This document shows positions 1 through 8,807 of a DNA stretch of 39,322 nt, piece after piece. The stretch spans positions 1-39,322 of the forward strand of contig JAITPM010000088.1 of assembly GCA_031289425.1 (NCBI GenBank). The letters run 5' to 3'. A program made the position numbers and the translations under genes. Source of the stretch: Fusobacteriaceae bacterium. GTDB taxonomy: Bacteria > Fusobacteriota > Fusobacteriia > Fusobacteriales > Fusobacteriaceae. Position 1 is the stretch's first letter. The number at the start of each line of letters is the position of its first letter. The notes under the pieces are model-generated. The model saw only the letters and a program-made list of their open reading frames with translations, was not told where the DNA came from and did no database searches.

Positions 1-206
1 ACATCAGTAGCTTCATCTTTATTTCGATAATCTCTATTTACTGTTCTTATGACATCATTGGTTGTGAATAAAATAGCAAGATATACAGGTTTTGTAGTTT
101 TATATTCCGTATTTAAAATACTGCCTACATATTCTTCTATTTTTTTTTCATTTATCAAGTCTTCATAATCTATAATTTCAATAGATATATCAAGCGTAAT
201 TTGCAT
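1..206 (-). CDS. ybeY: Endoribonuclease YbeY, N-terminal part (truncated by window edge)
   Basis: Reading the minus strand from the ATG at 206 gives about 68 residues, beginning MQITLDISIEI and running to NRDYRNKDEATDV at the window edge. The NxxYRxKDxxTDV signature is the segment just before the catalytic LSFP/zinc-histidine region of the YbeY family. That family is a single-strand-specific endoribonuclease used in 16S rRNA maturation and ribosome quality control. The metal-binding HxxxHLxxHGxLHLxGYDH motif would lie beyond the window. A GGTGA ribosome-binding site lies just upstream of the ATG. It follows the PgpH-type gene by about 40 bases on the same strand. The pgpH-ybeY order is common in Firmicutes and Fusobacteria. 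The start is well supported; the end is not visible. Confidence 0.88.
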   Translation of the reverse strand, partial: MQITLDISIEIIDYEDLINEKKIEEYVGSILNTEYKTTKPVYLAILFTTNDVIRTVNRDYRNKDEATD

Positions 207-246
207 AATTCAATCACCTTTTTATTGTTTCTATTTTATTATTTTT

Positions 247-2343
247 CTATTGTTTATTTTCTATCAAATGATTGGTTTGCCCAGGATATTTTACTCTTTC
301 GTGATGAATACCACCTAAAGATTTTGTAAAGGATTCAATTATTGATTCTATATCATTAAATGTTAAGGATGTATTAACAAGCTGATTTTCCTCTATTTTT
401 GTTTTGACTAAAGAACGAATAGTGTCTTCCATAGCTTTTGCTGATTTTTCGTCAAGAGAACGAACTGCTGCTTCTATTGAATCTGCAAGCATTATTATAC
501 CGGATTCTTTACTTTTAGGTTTAGGTCCTGGATATCTGAATTCTTCTTCTAGAACATTTGGATTTTCACTTTTAGCCAAGTTATAGAAATATGCAATCAA
601 AGTAGTTCCATGATGTTCCAGCATAATATCTCTTATTTCCATAGGTATGCCGTATTCTCTTCCCATTTCTACACCCTCTTTCGTATGGGCAGCGATTATC
701 ATTCTACTCATATATGCTGACAACCCGTCATGAGGATTGGACTCGCCTTCTCTATTTTCACTAAAAAACTTAGGCCTTTTAGATTTTCCGATATCATGAT
801 AATATGAAGCTACCCTAGCAAAGATATGATCTATATTTAGTGCCACAGCAGCATTTTCTGCCAATGTAGCTACCATCATAGAATGGTTGAATGTGCCCGG
901 AGCCTCTACTGAAAGCTTTTTTAAAAGTGGGTGAGATAAATCTCCCAACTCCAATAATTTAAAGACTGTCAATATATTAAATGTTCTTTCGAAATATGGA
1001 AGTATTGCTACCGTAAGAGTACCTGAGATAATACCGGATATCATTATTTGTATTAAATATACAAGAATTTTAGAACTATCAAAATTTAAAAATATTATCA
1101 TCAATAAAAATAATACAAGCCTAAACATTGCAGATTTTATCCCGGCTGCCAAGATACTTGAACGAGTATAAACATTTCGCATAAAATGACATCCTAAAGG
1201 AAAGGATACAAAATAGATAAAAATATAAACTAAATTATAATCTGCCATAGGTAACATAAAAACCAGCATTGCAGGGAAAATAGCTCGTGCAAATTTATCT
1301 TTTGTAATTAATAGCATTAAGAATAAGGCGCTGTCCGTAGGGAGGAGGAATAAATAAGTTTCGCCGAAAATTCTGTAAACCAAGAAAAAAGTAACTATTA
1401 TCAAAAAAACACTTCTGTATGTTCCTTTATTCAAAATTTCATTTTTAAATAAGGTAAAAAATATTACATAAAATAAAGTCGAAATAAGAAGTAGGTATAC
1501 GATATTTGCTATAAAATATAATATACTCTTTTTTAATGAAAATATATTCGAATGTTCTAAAATTTTTATATTTTTTTCATTTAAAACATCACCTTTTTTG
1601 ATAAGTAATGTACCAGCGTCTATATTAATGTATTGATCTTTTATCTGAGAAACTTTGTCATAAATTTTCTGCTTTGTTTTTTCATCATCATATTTATAAT
1701 TGGCTACTAAAAATACATCTAAAAGGCGTCTTTGCAAAGTAGGGAAATTTTTTAATTCTTCAGCACAAGCTTTGCTGAGAGTTATATCATTTCTATTTGT
1801 ATATATACCGTCGGCATATGCTTTTTTTAAAAATCTTTCTGATGTTTTTTGCAAATTATTCAGTGTAATATTGTTTAATTTACTGATGCTATCCAACAAA
1901 TCTTCGGGGATTTTCTTGCCCAGTTTTTTTTCAAATCCTTTCATATCAATATCAGATATAGATTTGGTTTTTAAAGATTTTATTTTATTAAAAAATTCAT
2001 TAAAATAACCTATAAATACCCGTTCAGCCTCGGCGGAGTAAACATATTCCCTACCCGATTCTTTTATCATATTTTCTATAATTTTTTCTTTAGACTCATC
2101 ATCACGAAAAACTATGGATTTTTGAGCGTAGATATCAATTTCGGCAAAATCGCCTATTTTATAATTTTTGTTATTATAAATTAAAGCTATTTTTGAACTT
2201 AATACAATTACAAACATGCATAAAATAAGATACAAGATTTTTTCTCTCACTGTAGAAAGTGGGGAATATCTATCTGCATCACTAGTAGATTTTCTCTTTA
2301 TATCTAAAGATATTTTTAAGCCGAATAAATTTATGATTCTCAT
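247..2343 (-). CDS. pgpH: 7TM-HD family phosphohydrolase (PgpH/YqfF-like)
   Basis: This is a membrane HD-domain protein of about 698 residues. Domain order fits the PgpH/YqfF family: an N-terminal membrane segment, an extracytoplasmic domain of about 220 residues, a block of about seven membrane segments, and a C-terminal cytosolic HD domain. HD residues are visible in VASYYHDIGK, EHHGTTL and LADSIEAA. Characterised PgpH enzymes hydrolyse cyclic di-AMP to pApA, so this protein probably lowers c-di-AMP; that activity is inferred from the family. The start at 2343 was chosen over an upstream in-frame ATG at 2373 because GGAGGT sits 7 bases before it (2351-2356). The upstream ATG has no such site. 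It ends about 40 bases before ybeY and is probably cotranscribed with it. It begins about 125 bases after the dinG-like gene. Confidence 0.9.
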   Translation of the reverse strand: MRIINLFGLKISLDIKRKSTSDADRYSPLSTVREKILYLILCMFVIVLSSKIALIYNNKNYKIGDFAEIDIYAQKSIVFRDDESKEKIIENMIKESGREYVYSAEAERVFIGYFNEFFNKIKSLKTKSISDIDMKGFEKKLGKKIPEDLLDSISKLNNITLNNLQKTSERFLKKAYADGIYTNRNDITLSKACAEELKNFPTLQRRLLDVFLVANYKYDDEKTKQKIYDKVSQIKDQYINIDAGTLLIKKGDVLNEKNIKILEHSNIFSLKKSILYFIANIVYLLLISTLFYVIFFTLFKNEILNKGTYRSVFLIIVTFFLVYRIFGETYLFLLPTDSALFLMLLITKDKFARAIFPAMLVFMLPMADYNLVYIFIYFVSFPLGCHFMRNVYTRSSILAAGIKSAMFRLVLFLLMIIFLNFDSSKILVYLIQIMISGIISGTLTVAILPYFERTFNILTVFKLLELGDLSHPLLKKLSVEAPGTFNHSMMVATLAENAAVALNIDHIFARVASYYHDIGKSKRPKFFSENREGESNPHDGLSAYMSRMIIAAHTKEGVEMGREYGIPMEIRDIMLEHHGTTLIAYFYNLAKSENPNVLEEEFRYPGPKPKSKESGIIMLADSIEAAVRSLDEKSAKAMEDTIRSLVKTKIEENQLVNTSLTFNDIESIIESFTKSLGGIHHERVKYPGQTNHLIENKQ

Positions 2344-2468
2344 GGAAATTACCTCCATAAAAAATTTAAACAAAATTTTATAAAATAGTATTTAAAATTA
2401 TTGTCATCTCTAATAAATTACCATATTTACTAAATTAATACAACATATATTTTGAGTATTAGGCCAAA

Positions 2469-4928
2469 TCATATATCAATATCGTTTAAAATATCCAATT
2501 TTGATCCTATTAAAATATTTTTTGTAGGAATAGAATCAAGAAAATATTTGCCGTATCTTTTATTGATTATTCTATTATCTAAAATTGTAATTGTTCCCTT
2601 ATCATTTTTACTTCTTATCAGACGTCCGATTCCTTGTTTAAATTTTATTACAGCTTCCGGAACCTGATAATCTGTGAATGAATTTTTACCTTGTGATATT
2701 ATATATTCTATTATAGCTTCAGTAACTGGGTCATTAGGGACTTTAAAAGGTAATTTCACTATTATTACAGAGCTTAACTGCTCACCTTTTATATCAACTC
2801 CCTCCCAGAAAGAATCTGTCCCAAATAATACCGGTTGCTTACTTTGCATAAACATATTGAGAAGTTGTGTACGTGGAGCCATTCCATGTATAAATAAATC
2901 TAATCCTGAACTTTCCAAACTATCCCGAATCATGTAATAAACATAATTTAAAACTCGATAGGATGTAAATAATACAAAAGTTTTTCCCATTGATTTTAGC
3001 AATAAATTTTTCAAGTATTCGGCTGTGTCTTCAGAAAATTTGGTATCATTTGGATCCAAAATATCTGTCGGTAAATATACTTTCATTTGTTTATCGTAGT
3101 TAAAAGGAGACTTAATAGCTTTATCAATTGTGTTTTCATCCAAAAGTCCCAGAGAACTTTTAAAGTAATTAAAGTTTTTACCTATGGCAATAGTAGCTGA
3201 AGTAAAAATTATCTGTTTTAGGTTCAGATATAAATGCATTTTTAGATCATTTTCTATTCTTAGAGGGGTAGCTACCAATTTAGAGTTACTCTTTTTACTA
3301 TTCACTTCTATCCAATAAATAAAATCATCATTATTAAAAGAGTTTACAAATTTGAAATTTAAAAAAAATGTTTCCAATCTTTTAAAATATTTGGCAAACT
3401 CATTTATTGTTCCATCCAAATCGGAATCATCTTCCAGTGATTTTATTATTTCATAAACTTTCTTATTATAACTAAAATATTGGGTAGATACTTCTTTTTC
3501 AAAGAGGGATAAATTTGATAAAAATTTGTTGTTGGCAATCTCATCTTTTTTTATTCTGAAATTATATGTACCTTCTTGTCCTTTTGAAAATTTATCAATT
3601 ATAAAATTAAAGTACTCTCTCCCACATGAGAATAATTTTTTATGAGATTTTTTAGTATCTTCTATATTTTTTAGGATAAGGTCTTTATTATCCAGACTAG
3701 TGAATTTTACATATTTAGCGAGGATTTCAATACTTCCTGTATTTTTCCTTTTTCCTTCAAAAGCGTAGATATAATTCATAATTTTAGTAAAACTATATTT
3801 TGATACTTCAATAGAAAAATAATCTCTTGCTACTTTTTCTACGTTATGAGCTTCGTCAAATACGACCAAACCATAATCTGGTATTATAGAAAATTCTGTA
3901 TTAAAGCCGGTTTCTTTTCTTATTGCGAGGTCTGAAAAGAACATATGATGATTGGTAATCAAAATATCGGCTTGCTTTTTTTCATTTCTTGACAGCATAA
4001 AGAAACAGTCCTCTCTATGGGGGCATTTGTTTCCTGCACAAATATCACTTTCACTTGCAAATAACTCCCATACAGTTCCATCCACCTCAAAGGGTAGCTC
4101 TGCTTTGTCCCCGTTTTTTGTTTTTAATCCCCATTTCAATATTTCTTTTATTTGCACATGTTGATCATTGCTATAATCACTCACGTCTATATTATCACCG
4201 GCCGTAATTTTTGTAAATTTTCTATTACAAAGATAATTTCCACGACCTTTTACCAAGAGGTATTTGAAATCTTCATGTATAATTTTTTTAGCTATTGGGA
4301 TATCTTTATTTAGCAGTTGTTCCTGTAGATTGATAGTATTGGTACTGATAACGGCTCTTTTCCTGTTTTTTTTAGCCCATTCTATAATAGGGACAAGATA
4401 AGCTAATGTTTTACCTGTCCCTGTGCCGGCTTCGACTATTATTTTCGTTTCATTATTTAGACCATCCTCAATATGTTTTGCCATTTGGAATTGCTCTTTT
4501 CTATATTCGAAATCATCAAAAGTACTTACCAGAATACCGTGCTCTTCAAAATATGGACCAATATCTATTTTTACATTTTTATCATCTATTAATTCAGTGA
4601 TTACATAGAGATCAGTTACGCTATTATTAATGATATAAGAGGCTCCAGCCATTTGGTTGGAGTATATAGAAGCTATCTCAGTATCAGCATCAGACGGGTA
4701 CAAGTAGCCGGAAGGATGATTATGAATTATTACTTCACCTTTTCTCATTATTTTCAAAATAGCGGGAACAGAATGCTTGTTTCCTCTTGCTAATACCTGA
4801 ACTTTTACGACCATTCCATTGTTATTCGGAATTCCCCTAAAAAAAACTTCGTTTCCAGAGGCATCAGAGATAGCTTTTTGCATCAATATTATTGCCTCGT
4901 TGGAGATTTTTTCAACAATTTTATCCAT
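2469..4928 (-). CDS. RadC-like JAMM domain fused to DinG/XPD-type iron-sulfur helicase
   Basis: The protein has about 819 residues in two parts. Residues 1-130 resemble the RadC/JAB family, with HNHPSG followed by PSDAD (H69, H71, S79, D82). This is a complete HxH-x7-S-x2-D JAMM metal-binding pattern, with E27 as a candidate catalytic glutamate. The rest is a superfamily 2 helicase of the DinG/XPD type: Walker A GTGTGKT (168-174), DEAH (358-361), and four cysteines (about 234, 297, 302, 308) positioned as the 4Fe-4S cluster of this family. C-terminal motifs include GTDSFWEGVDIKG and QGIGRLIRS. DinG enzymes unwind DNA and R-loops in repair. The role of the JAMM part is unknown. I preferred the ATG at 4928 (GGATGG 5 bases upstream); an in-frame ATG at 4937 is possible but lacks a site. 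Normal DinG has an exonuclease domain or nothing in the N-terminal position. Confidence 0.88.
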   Translation of the reverse strand: MDKIVEKISNEAIILMQKAISDASGNEVFFRGIPNNNGMVVKVQVLARGNKHSVPAILKIMRKGEVIIHNHPSGYLYPSDADTEIASIYSNQMAGASYIINNSVTDLYVITELIDDKNVKIDIGPYFEEHGILVSTFDDFEYRKEQFQMAKHIEDGLNNETKIIVEAGTGTGKTLAYLVPIIEWAKKNRKRAVISTNTINLQEQLLNKDIPIAKKIIHEDFKYLLVKGRGNYLCNRKFTKITAGDNIDVSDYSNDQHVQIKEILKWGLKTKNGDKAELPFEVDGTVWELFASESDICAGNKCPHREDCFFMLSRNEKKQADILITNHHMFFSDLAIRKETGFNTEFSIIPDYGLVVFDEAHNVEKVARDYFSIEVSKYSFTKIMNYIYAFEGKRKNTGSIEILAKYVKFTSLDNKDLILKNIEDTKKSHKKLFSCGREYFNFIIDKFSKGQEGTYNFRIKKDEIANNKFLSNLSLFEKEVSTQYFSYNKKVYEIIKSLEDDSDLDGTINEFAKYFKRLETFFLNFKFVNSFNNDDFIYWIEVNSKKSNSKLVATPLRIENDLKMHLYLNLKQIIFTSATIAIGKNFNYFKSSLGLLDENTIDKAIKSPFNYDKQMKVYLPTDILDPNDTKFSEDTAEYLKNLLLKSMGKTFVLFTSYRVLNYVYYMIRDSLESSGLDLFIHGMAPRTQLLNMFMQSKQPVLFGTDSFWEGVDIKGEQLSSVIIVKLPFKVPNDPVTEAIIEYIISQGKNSFTDYQVPEAVIKFKQGIGRLIRSKNDKGTITILDNRIINKRYGKYFLDSIPTKNILIGSKLDILNDIDI

Positions 4929-5015
4929 TATTTCCATCCAGTATTTTCATTTATAGAATCTATATAATTAACAAATCAATAATCTTTATTTTAATATTAC
5001 ATGTTACATATCACT

Positions 5016-5044
5016 ATCATACATCATTTTAGCTAAAAGGTCAA
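5016..5044 (-). promoter_or_regulatory. Promoter for the JAMM-DinG gene
   Basis: On the minus strand, TTGACC (5039-5044) is followed after 17 bases by TATGAT (5016-5021). A TGT just before it makes an extended -10. The predicted transcript starts near 5009, about 80 bases before the start codon. It lies back to back with the rpsT promoter, in an otherwise gene-free stretch of about 370 bases (4929-5299). I see nothing further in that stretch except long A and T runs. Confidence 0.6.
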
Positions 5045-5236
5045 AGGTAAAAATGCACTTGTAAAATAATGAAATCCGCTTTAAAAATAAATGGATTTTT
5101 TGGATAAAATAGAAATAAAAATATTTTACATTTTTTAAAAAATATGTTAAAATATTTTTGGTCCATTGTACAAAAATGTGTTTCTTTGTAACTTAGAATA
5201 AACAGCTTAAAATGACTTTAAAATAGTTTTATATAA

Positions 5237-5265
5237 TTGACATTTTGTTTATTTTATGTTATTAT
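5237..5265 (+). promoter_or_regulatory. Strong promoter for rpsT
   Basis: A perfect TTGACA (5237-5242), a 17-base spacer and TATTAT (5260-5265), with TGT immediately before the -10 giving an extended element. The start of transcription would fall near 5272, leaving a leader under 30 bases before the TTG start codon. This fits a highly expressed ribosomal protein gene. Confidence 0.75.
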
Positions 5266-5299
5266 ATTTGAATGAGTTATTATTCAGGAGGTTTTTAAT

Positions 5300-5566
5300 T
5301 TGGCACATTCAAAATCAGCTAAGAAGAGAATAGTTATTGCAGAAAAAAACAGAGAAAGAAATCAAGCAATAAAATCTAGAGTTAAGACTATGTCTAAAAA
5401 AGTTTTGGCAGCAGTCGAAACTAAAGATACAGAAAATTCTGATGCAGCTTTATCTGTTGCTTATCAAGAATTAGACAGAGCAGTTAGTAAGGGAATCTTA
5501 AAGAAAAATACTGCATCTAGAAAAAAATCCAGATTAGCCGTTAAAGTTAATGCTATAAAAGGATAA
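5300..5566 (+). CDS. rpsT: 30S ribosomal protein S20
   Basis: An 88-residue, very basic, alanine- and lysine-rich helical protein beginning AHSKSAKKRI and containing RNQAIKSRVKTM. This is the usual S20 signature and length. It binds the 5' domain of 16S rRNA early in 30S assembly. The start codon is TTG at 5300, with GGAGG at 5287-5291 and no ATG near by. S20 genes often use TTG or another weak start, and in E. coli the weak start takes part in translational self-control. Whether that applies here is inference. It is a single-gene unit, with a strong promoter directly upstream and a perfect hairpin terminator downstream. Confidence 0.97.
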   Translation: MAHSKSAKKRIVIAEKNRERNQAIKSRVKTMSKKVLAAVETKDTENSDAALSVAYQELDRAVSKGILKKNTASRKKSRLAVKVNAIKG

Positions 5567-5590
5567 AAAATACTAAAATTTTGCAATTTC

Positions 5591-5618
5591 AGGGATATTC
5601 GATGAATATCCCTTTTTT
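5591..5618 (+). terminator. Intrinsic terminator of rpsT
   Basis: A perfect 10-base-pair stem AGGGATATTC / GAATATCCCT with a GAT loop (5591-5613), followed directly by a T run. It closes the rpsT unit and separates it from the kinase/phosphatase block. Confidence 0.9.
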
Positions 5619-5668
5619 CACCATATAAATAAATTTAGTTAAAAATAAATTTTTTATAATGACAAATA

Positions 5669-5697
5669 TTGACGCCAATAATCTGATATAATATAAT
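5669..5697 (+). promoter_or_regulatory. Promoter and hairpin leader of the vWA/kinase/PP2C operon
   Basis: TTGACG (5669-5674), a 17-base spacer and TATAAT (5692-5697). An overlapping second TATAAT at 5687-5692 is preceded by TGA, so there may be two closely spaced starts. The transcript has a leader of about 85 bases. It contains an AT-only inverted repeat (5726-5736 with 5742-5752, one G-U pair, five-A loop) not followed by a T run. Its function is unknown and it may be chance in such AT-rich DNA. Confidence 0.6.
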
Positions 5698-5793
5698 TAA
5701 TGAAAACATAGATGTGGAGATTAATCTTAGTAATAAAAAAATTATTATTAAGGTATATTTACACAAAAAATTTATTTAAGAGAGAGGTCAACT

Positions 5794-6489
5794 ATGGATG
5801 ATTTAGCAAAGGAAAAAAAAGAAAGAAAGGATATAAAGGAAAGAAAGGATGATTTGATTGTAAACCCAACACCGAGATGTGCATGCATTTTGGTATTGGA
5901 CGTATCTGGCTCAATGTCGGGAGAGCCAATTTCTGAATTGAATAAAGGATTTGTGAATTTTATTGAGGAAGTAAAGAGTGATGAATTGGCGCAATATTCT
6001 GTAGAAATAGGAATTGTTACAGCAGGAGGAGGAGTTAGGCAAGAACTGCCTATTACACCGGTACATTTAATAGAGGCTGTCAGTACCTTTCAAGCAGATG
6101 GAGATACACCTTTGGGTGGTGCAGTACGGACAGCATTGCATATGTTAGAAGGGAGAAAAAGTGAGTATAAAAAGAAAGGTGTACCATATTATCAACCGTG
6201 GCTTGTTATTATAAGTGATGGCGAACCTAATGATGATTGGATAGAAGCGGCAAATATGGCACATGAGATGTCAGCAAATAGGAAATTGGTAGTAATGGCA
6301 ATAGGAGTAAGTGATGCTAATTTGGATGTCTTAGCAAAATTTTCCAATAGACCGGCAAAAAAATTAGCAGGGTTAAAATTTAGAGAGTTTTTTATTTGGC
6401 TTTCAGCCAGTATGGCAAGAGTATCAAGCTCAGCATCTACCACATCACAAGTAATCCTTCCTTCAACTGATGGATGGGATTCAATCTAG
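5794..6489 (+). CDS. TerY-like von Willebrand factor A domain protein
   Basis: A soluble protein of 231 residues. After a charged Lys/Glu-rich N-terminus (1-22), one vWA domain fills the rest. The metal-ion-dependent adhesion site is intact: DVSGS (36-40), a Thr in DGDTPLGG (about 105) and the Asp of SDGEPNDD (142). It resembles TerY, the vWA protein of tellurite/stress (Ter) loci. Comparative genomics describes a recurring 'TerY-P triad' in which such a vWA protein is encoded with a PP2C phosphatase and a Ser/Thr kinase. The next two genes are exactly those. No TerC, TerD or TerZ gene is present here. A site GAGAGGT precedes the ATG by about 6 bases. A likely role is a metal-dependent scaffold or substrate adaptor for the kinase/phosphatase pair (inference). 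Confidence 0.85.
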   Translation: MDDLAKEKKERKDIKERKDDLIVNPTPRCACILVLDVSGSMSGEPISELNKGFVNFIEEVKSDELAQYSVEIGIVTAGGGVRQELPITPVHLIEAVSTFQADGDTPLGGAVRTALHMLEGRKSEYKKKGVPYYQPWLVIISDGEPNDDWIEAANMAHEMSANRKLVVMAIGVSDANLDVLAKFSNRPAKKLAGLKFREFFIWLSASMARVSSSASTTSQVILPSTDGWDSI

Positions 6490-6546
6490 GATTATTTGGA
6501 AAAATTTTTTATAAGAAAACAATTTTTAAAGTAAGGAGAAAACGGT

Positions 6547-7710
6547 ATGGGTTATCATTCAATTTTTGGTAAAATCTTTGGAATAAATACTAAAAATGAT
6601 AAAAAATCTATTAAAACCAAAACAACACCTGCCACTACCAAAAAAACAAATAAAATCTCGACTAATTTTAATATTGTAAATGAGGAAAATGATCTTGTAT
6701 TTGATCAATTCGGAAATCCTAAAAAACTTGGAAAGCCTATAGCAAAGCCGGGCGGAGAAGGATGTGTATATTTTTTGAGGGATAAACCTGAGATTCTTGT
6801 CAAAATATATCATACTCGAAAACTAGATGAACATAGGAATGAATATAAAAATAAGATTGAGGCCATGATAAAGCTAAAGGATGAATTTAACGATATTAAT
6901 GTATGTTGGCCGCTACTCAGCATTTATGATAAATCTCGAAAATGGATAGGATATGCAATGAAACAAGGAATTGGAGCTCCTATGCGATATTTAGCCCATG
7001 CAGTTGCATATAAAAAATTTTTCCCTCATTTGGATAGAGCAGTATTATTAGAATATATTATAAGTTTTCTTAAAAATATTCAGATTTTACATTCCAAGAA
7101 AGTGTGTATCGGAGATTATAATATGCTCAATTTTCTTTGTGATAGCAAGGATATTAATGTGACCATGATTGACTGTGATAGTTATCAAATAAAAATAGGA
7201 AAAAAGTATTTCCCTTGTCCTGTGGGAAGCCCCGACCTTACCCCTGTGGAGCATCATAATATAGATTTTAAGAATGTGATTCACACAGAGACAAGTGAAG
7301 CATTTTCATTGGCAATCATTATTTTTGAATGCTTGATGTTAGGAAGACATCCTTATGATGTGGTGGGGGGAGATGATCCGGTGACCAATTTAAAAAACGG
7401 AAACTTTCCATATAAAAGAGGAAATAAAGGAATACCGGAAGGACCTTGGCGCAACATTTGGACGCATATGCCAATAAAAATAAAAAAATTATTTATACAA
7501 ACTTTTACAGAGGGAGTAAATCATCCTGAAAAACGGGTTTCTCTTGAACAATGGATAGAGGAACTTTCTATATATTTGGAAGATATGAGGGATGGGAATT
7601 ACGATAAAAATATAAATCCACTTAAAAAACTTATAAAAATTACGAAAAAGGAAAAAGAAGATAGTGATGAAAATGAAAACGAAAGCATCTATGAAAATTT
7701 TATAGATTAA
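6547..7710 (+). CDS. Divergent Ser/Thr protein kinase of a TerY-P-type triad
   Basis: 387 residues, no membrane segment. A Lys/Thr-rich linker (about 18-40) precedes a protein-kinase fold: glycine-rich loop GGEGCVYFL (about 69-77), ATP-binding lysine K86 in VKIYH, catalytic loop GDYNMLNF (D190 and N195, standing for HRDxxxxN) and IDCDS (209-211 region, standing for DFG). All catalytic positions appear filled, so it should be active despite the unusual motifs. The C-terminal tail (about 350-387) is acidic and low-complexity. GGAGAAAACGGT precedes the start. It lies 57 bases after the vWA gene and 11 bases before the PP2C gene. The pair is expected to write and erase phosphate on the same target. 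No target is identifiable from this window. Confidence 0.85.
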   Translation: MGYHSIFGKIFGINTKNDKKSIKTKTTPATTKKTNKISTNFNIVNEENDLVFDQFGNPKKLGKPIAKPGGEGCVYFLRDKPEILVKIYHTRKLDEHRNEYKNKIEAMIKLKDEFNDINVCWPLLSIYDKSRKWIGYAMKQGIGAPMRYLAHAVAYKKFFPHLDRAVLLEYIISFLKNIQILHSKKVCIGDYNMLNFLCDSKDINVTMIDCDSYQIKIGKKYFPCPVGSPDLTPVEHHNIDFKNVIHTETSEAFSLAIIIFECLMLGRHPYDVVGGDDPVTNLKNGNFPYKRGNKGIPEGPWRNIWTHMPIKIKKLFIQTFTEGVNHPEKRVSLEQWIEELSIYLEDMRDGNYDKNINPLKKLIKITKKEKEDSDENENESIYENFID

Positions 7711-7721
7711 GGGAGTGCTAA

Positions 7722-8732
7722 ATGTTAAAAAAAACGAAAAAAAATATAAAGAATTCTCCTAAAATGCAACGAATTTATAAAAAATTAAAAAAATTAGAAC
7801 AGGAATTAAATTTATCAAAAGGCGAAAAAGATGAAAAAATAACCAAAAATATCAATTTAACTGATGAAAAACAAATGAATGTGATTTCAAAAAAAATAGA
7901 TTCTATTATAAAAACCTATACAGACCGAAAAAATAAAATAGCAGAACAAATCGTAAAAGCTGAAAATATTGATGATATTCTTTGGCAGGCGGTGGGGGAA
8001 GCCATGGTAGGAATGGCGCATCACAAGGGGACAGATGTGGTTCCATGCCAAGATGCTTATTGTCTAAATAATACCAAAAGATTGATAATAGTTGTTTGTG
8101 ACGGTGCAGGAAGTGCTATTCTATCTGATATAGGATCAAAGAATTTGAGTCAGTCAATAGCAAGACTTGTTTTATCTTTGGAGAATTTTTTTATTGATTT
8201 ATTGGACGAATGTTTAGATATTATTTTGAATGATATGATTGCGGATATTATTTATAAATATTCGATATTGTTATTAAAGGATTTGGGAAGTAACCACAAG
8301 AGAAATTCAAAGGATTTTAGGACAACATTATTATTATTTGTTGCGGGAGGAAAGAAAGCTTTCTGGCTAAAAGTGGGAGATGGAGAGATAGTTATTGAAA
8401 AAAAGACAAAACTTGTAAGAGTGGGGACTTCTATTAAGGGAGAATATTCCAATGAGACAGTATTTATAGATGAGGGGTTGAAATTTGCAGATGTCCAATA
8501 CGGATTACTTGATATTTCTGATGTTACAGGGATAGCGGTTATGACTGATGGTACCAGCGAAAGATTAGTTTCGATAGATGGGAAAAATATAGCGGGAAGG
8601 CTTTCGGAATATTTTGATAAGTTGAGAAATTGCAAATTGCCTCGTGAAGAATTATATAAGTTTTTGACAAATTATGAAGATTGGAAAGGTAGTACTCATG
8701 ATGATAAAGCTATTGTGTTGGCCTCTAGATAA
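7722..8732 (+). CDS. PP2C-family Ser/Thr phosphatase of a TerY-P-type triad
   Basis: 336 residues. The first 80 or so are Lys-rich and probably helical or coiled coil. The PP2C domain follows, with metal-binding motifs QDAY (110-113), VCDGAGSA (D127, G128), SDIGS (135-139), a later MTDGTSERL and a C-terminal HDDKAIVLA. These give the aspartates of the two-metal centre, so it looks catalytically complete. It is the third gene of the operon, 11 bases after the kinase, with AAGGGAG before the ATG. It probably dephosphorylates the kinase or the kinase's substrates; this is inferred from context and from the known triad. No clear terminator follows. A GC-rich palindrome lies 19 bases downstream. 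Confidence 0.87.
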   Translation: MLKKTKKNIKNSPKMQRIYKKLKKLEQELNLSKGEKDEKITKNINLTDEKQMNVISKKIDSIIKTYTDRKNKIAEQIVKAENIDDILWQAVGEAMVGMAHHKGTDVVPCQDAYCLNNTKRLIIVVCDGAGSAILSDIGSKNLSQSIARLVLSLENFFIDLLDECLDIILNDMIADIIYKYSILLLKDLGSNHKRNSKDFRTTLLLFVAGGKKAFWLKVGDGEIVIEKKTKLVRVGTSIKGEYSNETVFIDEGLKFADVQYGLLDISDVTGIAVMTDGTSERLVSIDGKNIAGRLSEYFDKLRNCKLPREELYKFLTNYEDWKGSTHDDKAIVLASR

Positions 8733-8746
8733 AGTTTTAATAGGTG

Positions 8747-8770
8747 TAGGGGCGTTGCGTGCAACGCCTG
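8747..8770. repeat. GC-rich short palindrome, possible dispersed repeat
   Basis: GGCGTTGC (8751-8758), GT, GCAACGCC (8761-8768): a perfect 8-base palindrome with a two-base centre, preceded by GTAGG. It is by far the most GC-rich short patch in this AT-rich neighbourhood and has no T run on either side. GTAGGGGC-type palindromes of this kind occur as dispersed repeats in many bacterial genomes. Only one copy is visible here, so repeat status is inference. Confidence 0.45.
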
Positions 8771-8807
8771 TATGAAATAATATCGAAAAACAGGAAATGA
8801 TTATATC

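Noticed and set aside
3952-4164. Long open frames opposite the helicase gene and many similar frames opposite other genes
   Set aside because: They are shadows of strongly supported genes, with no ribosome-binding sites and no recognisable protein features.
5794-8732. Tellurite-resistance operon
   Set aside because: Only the vWA/kinase/phosphatase part is present, with none of TerB, TerC, TerD or TerZ nearby, so resistance cannot be claimed.
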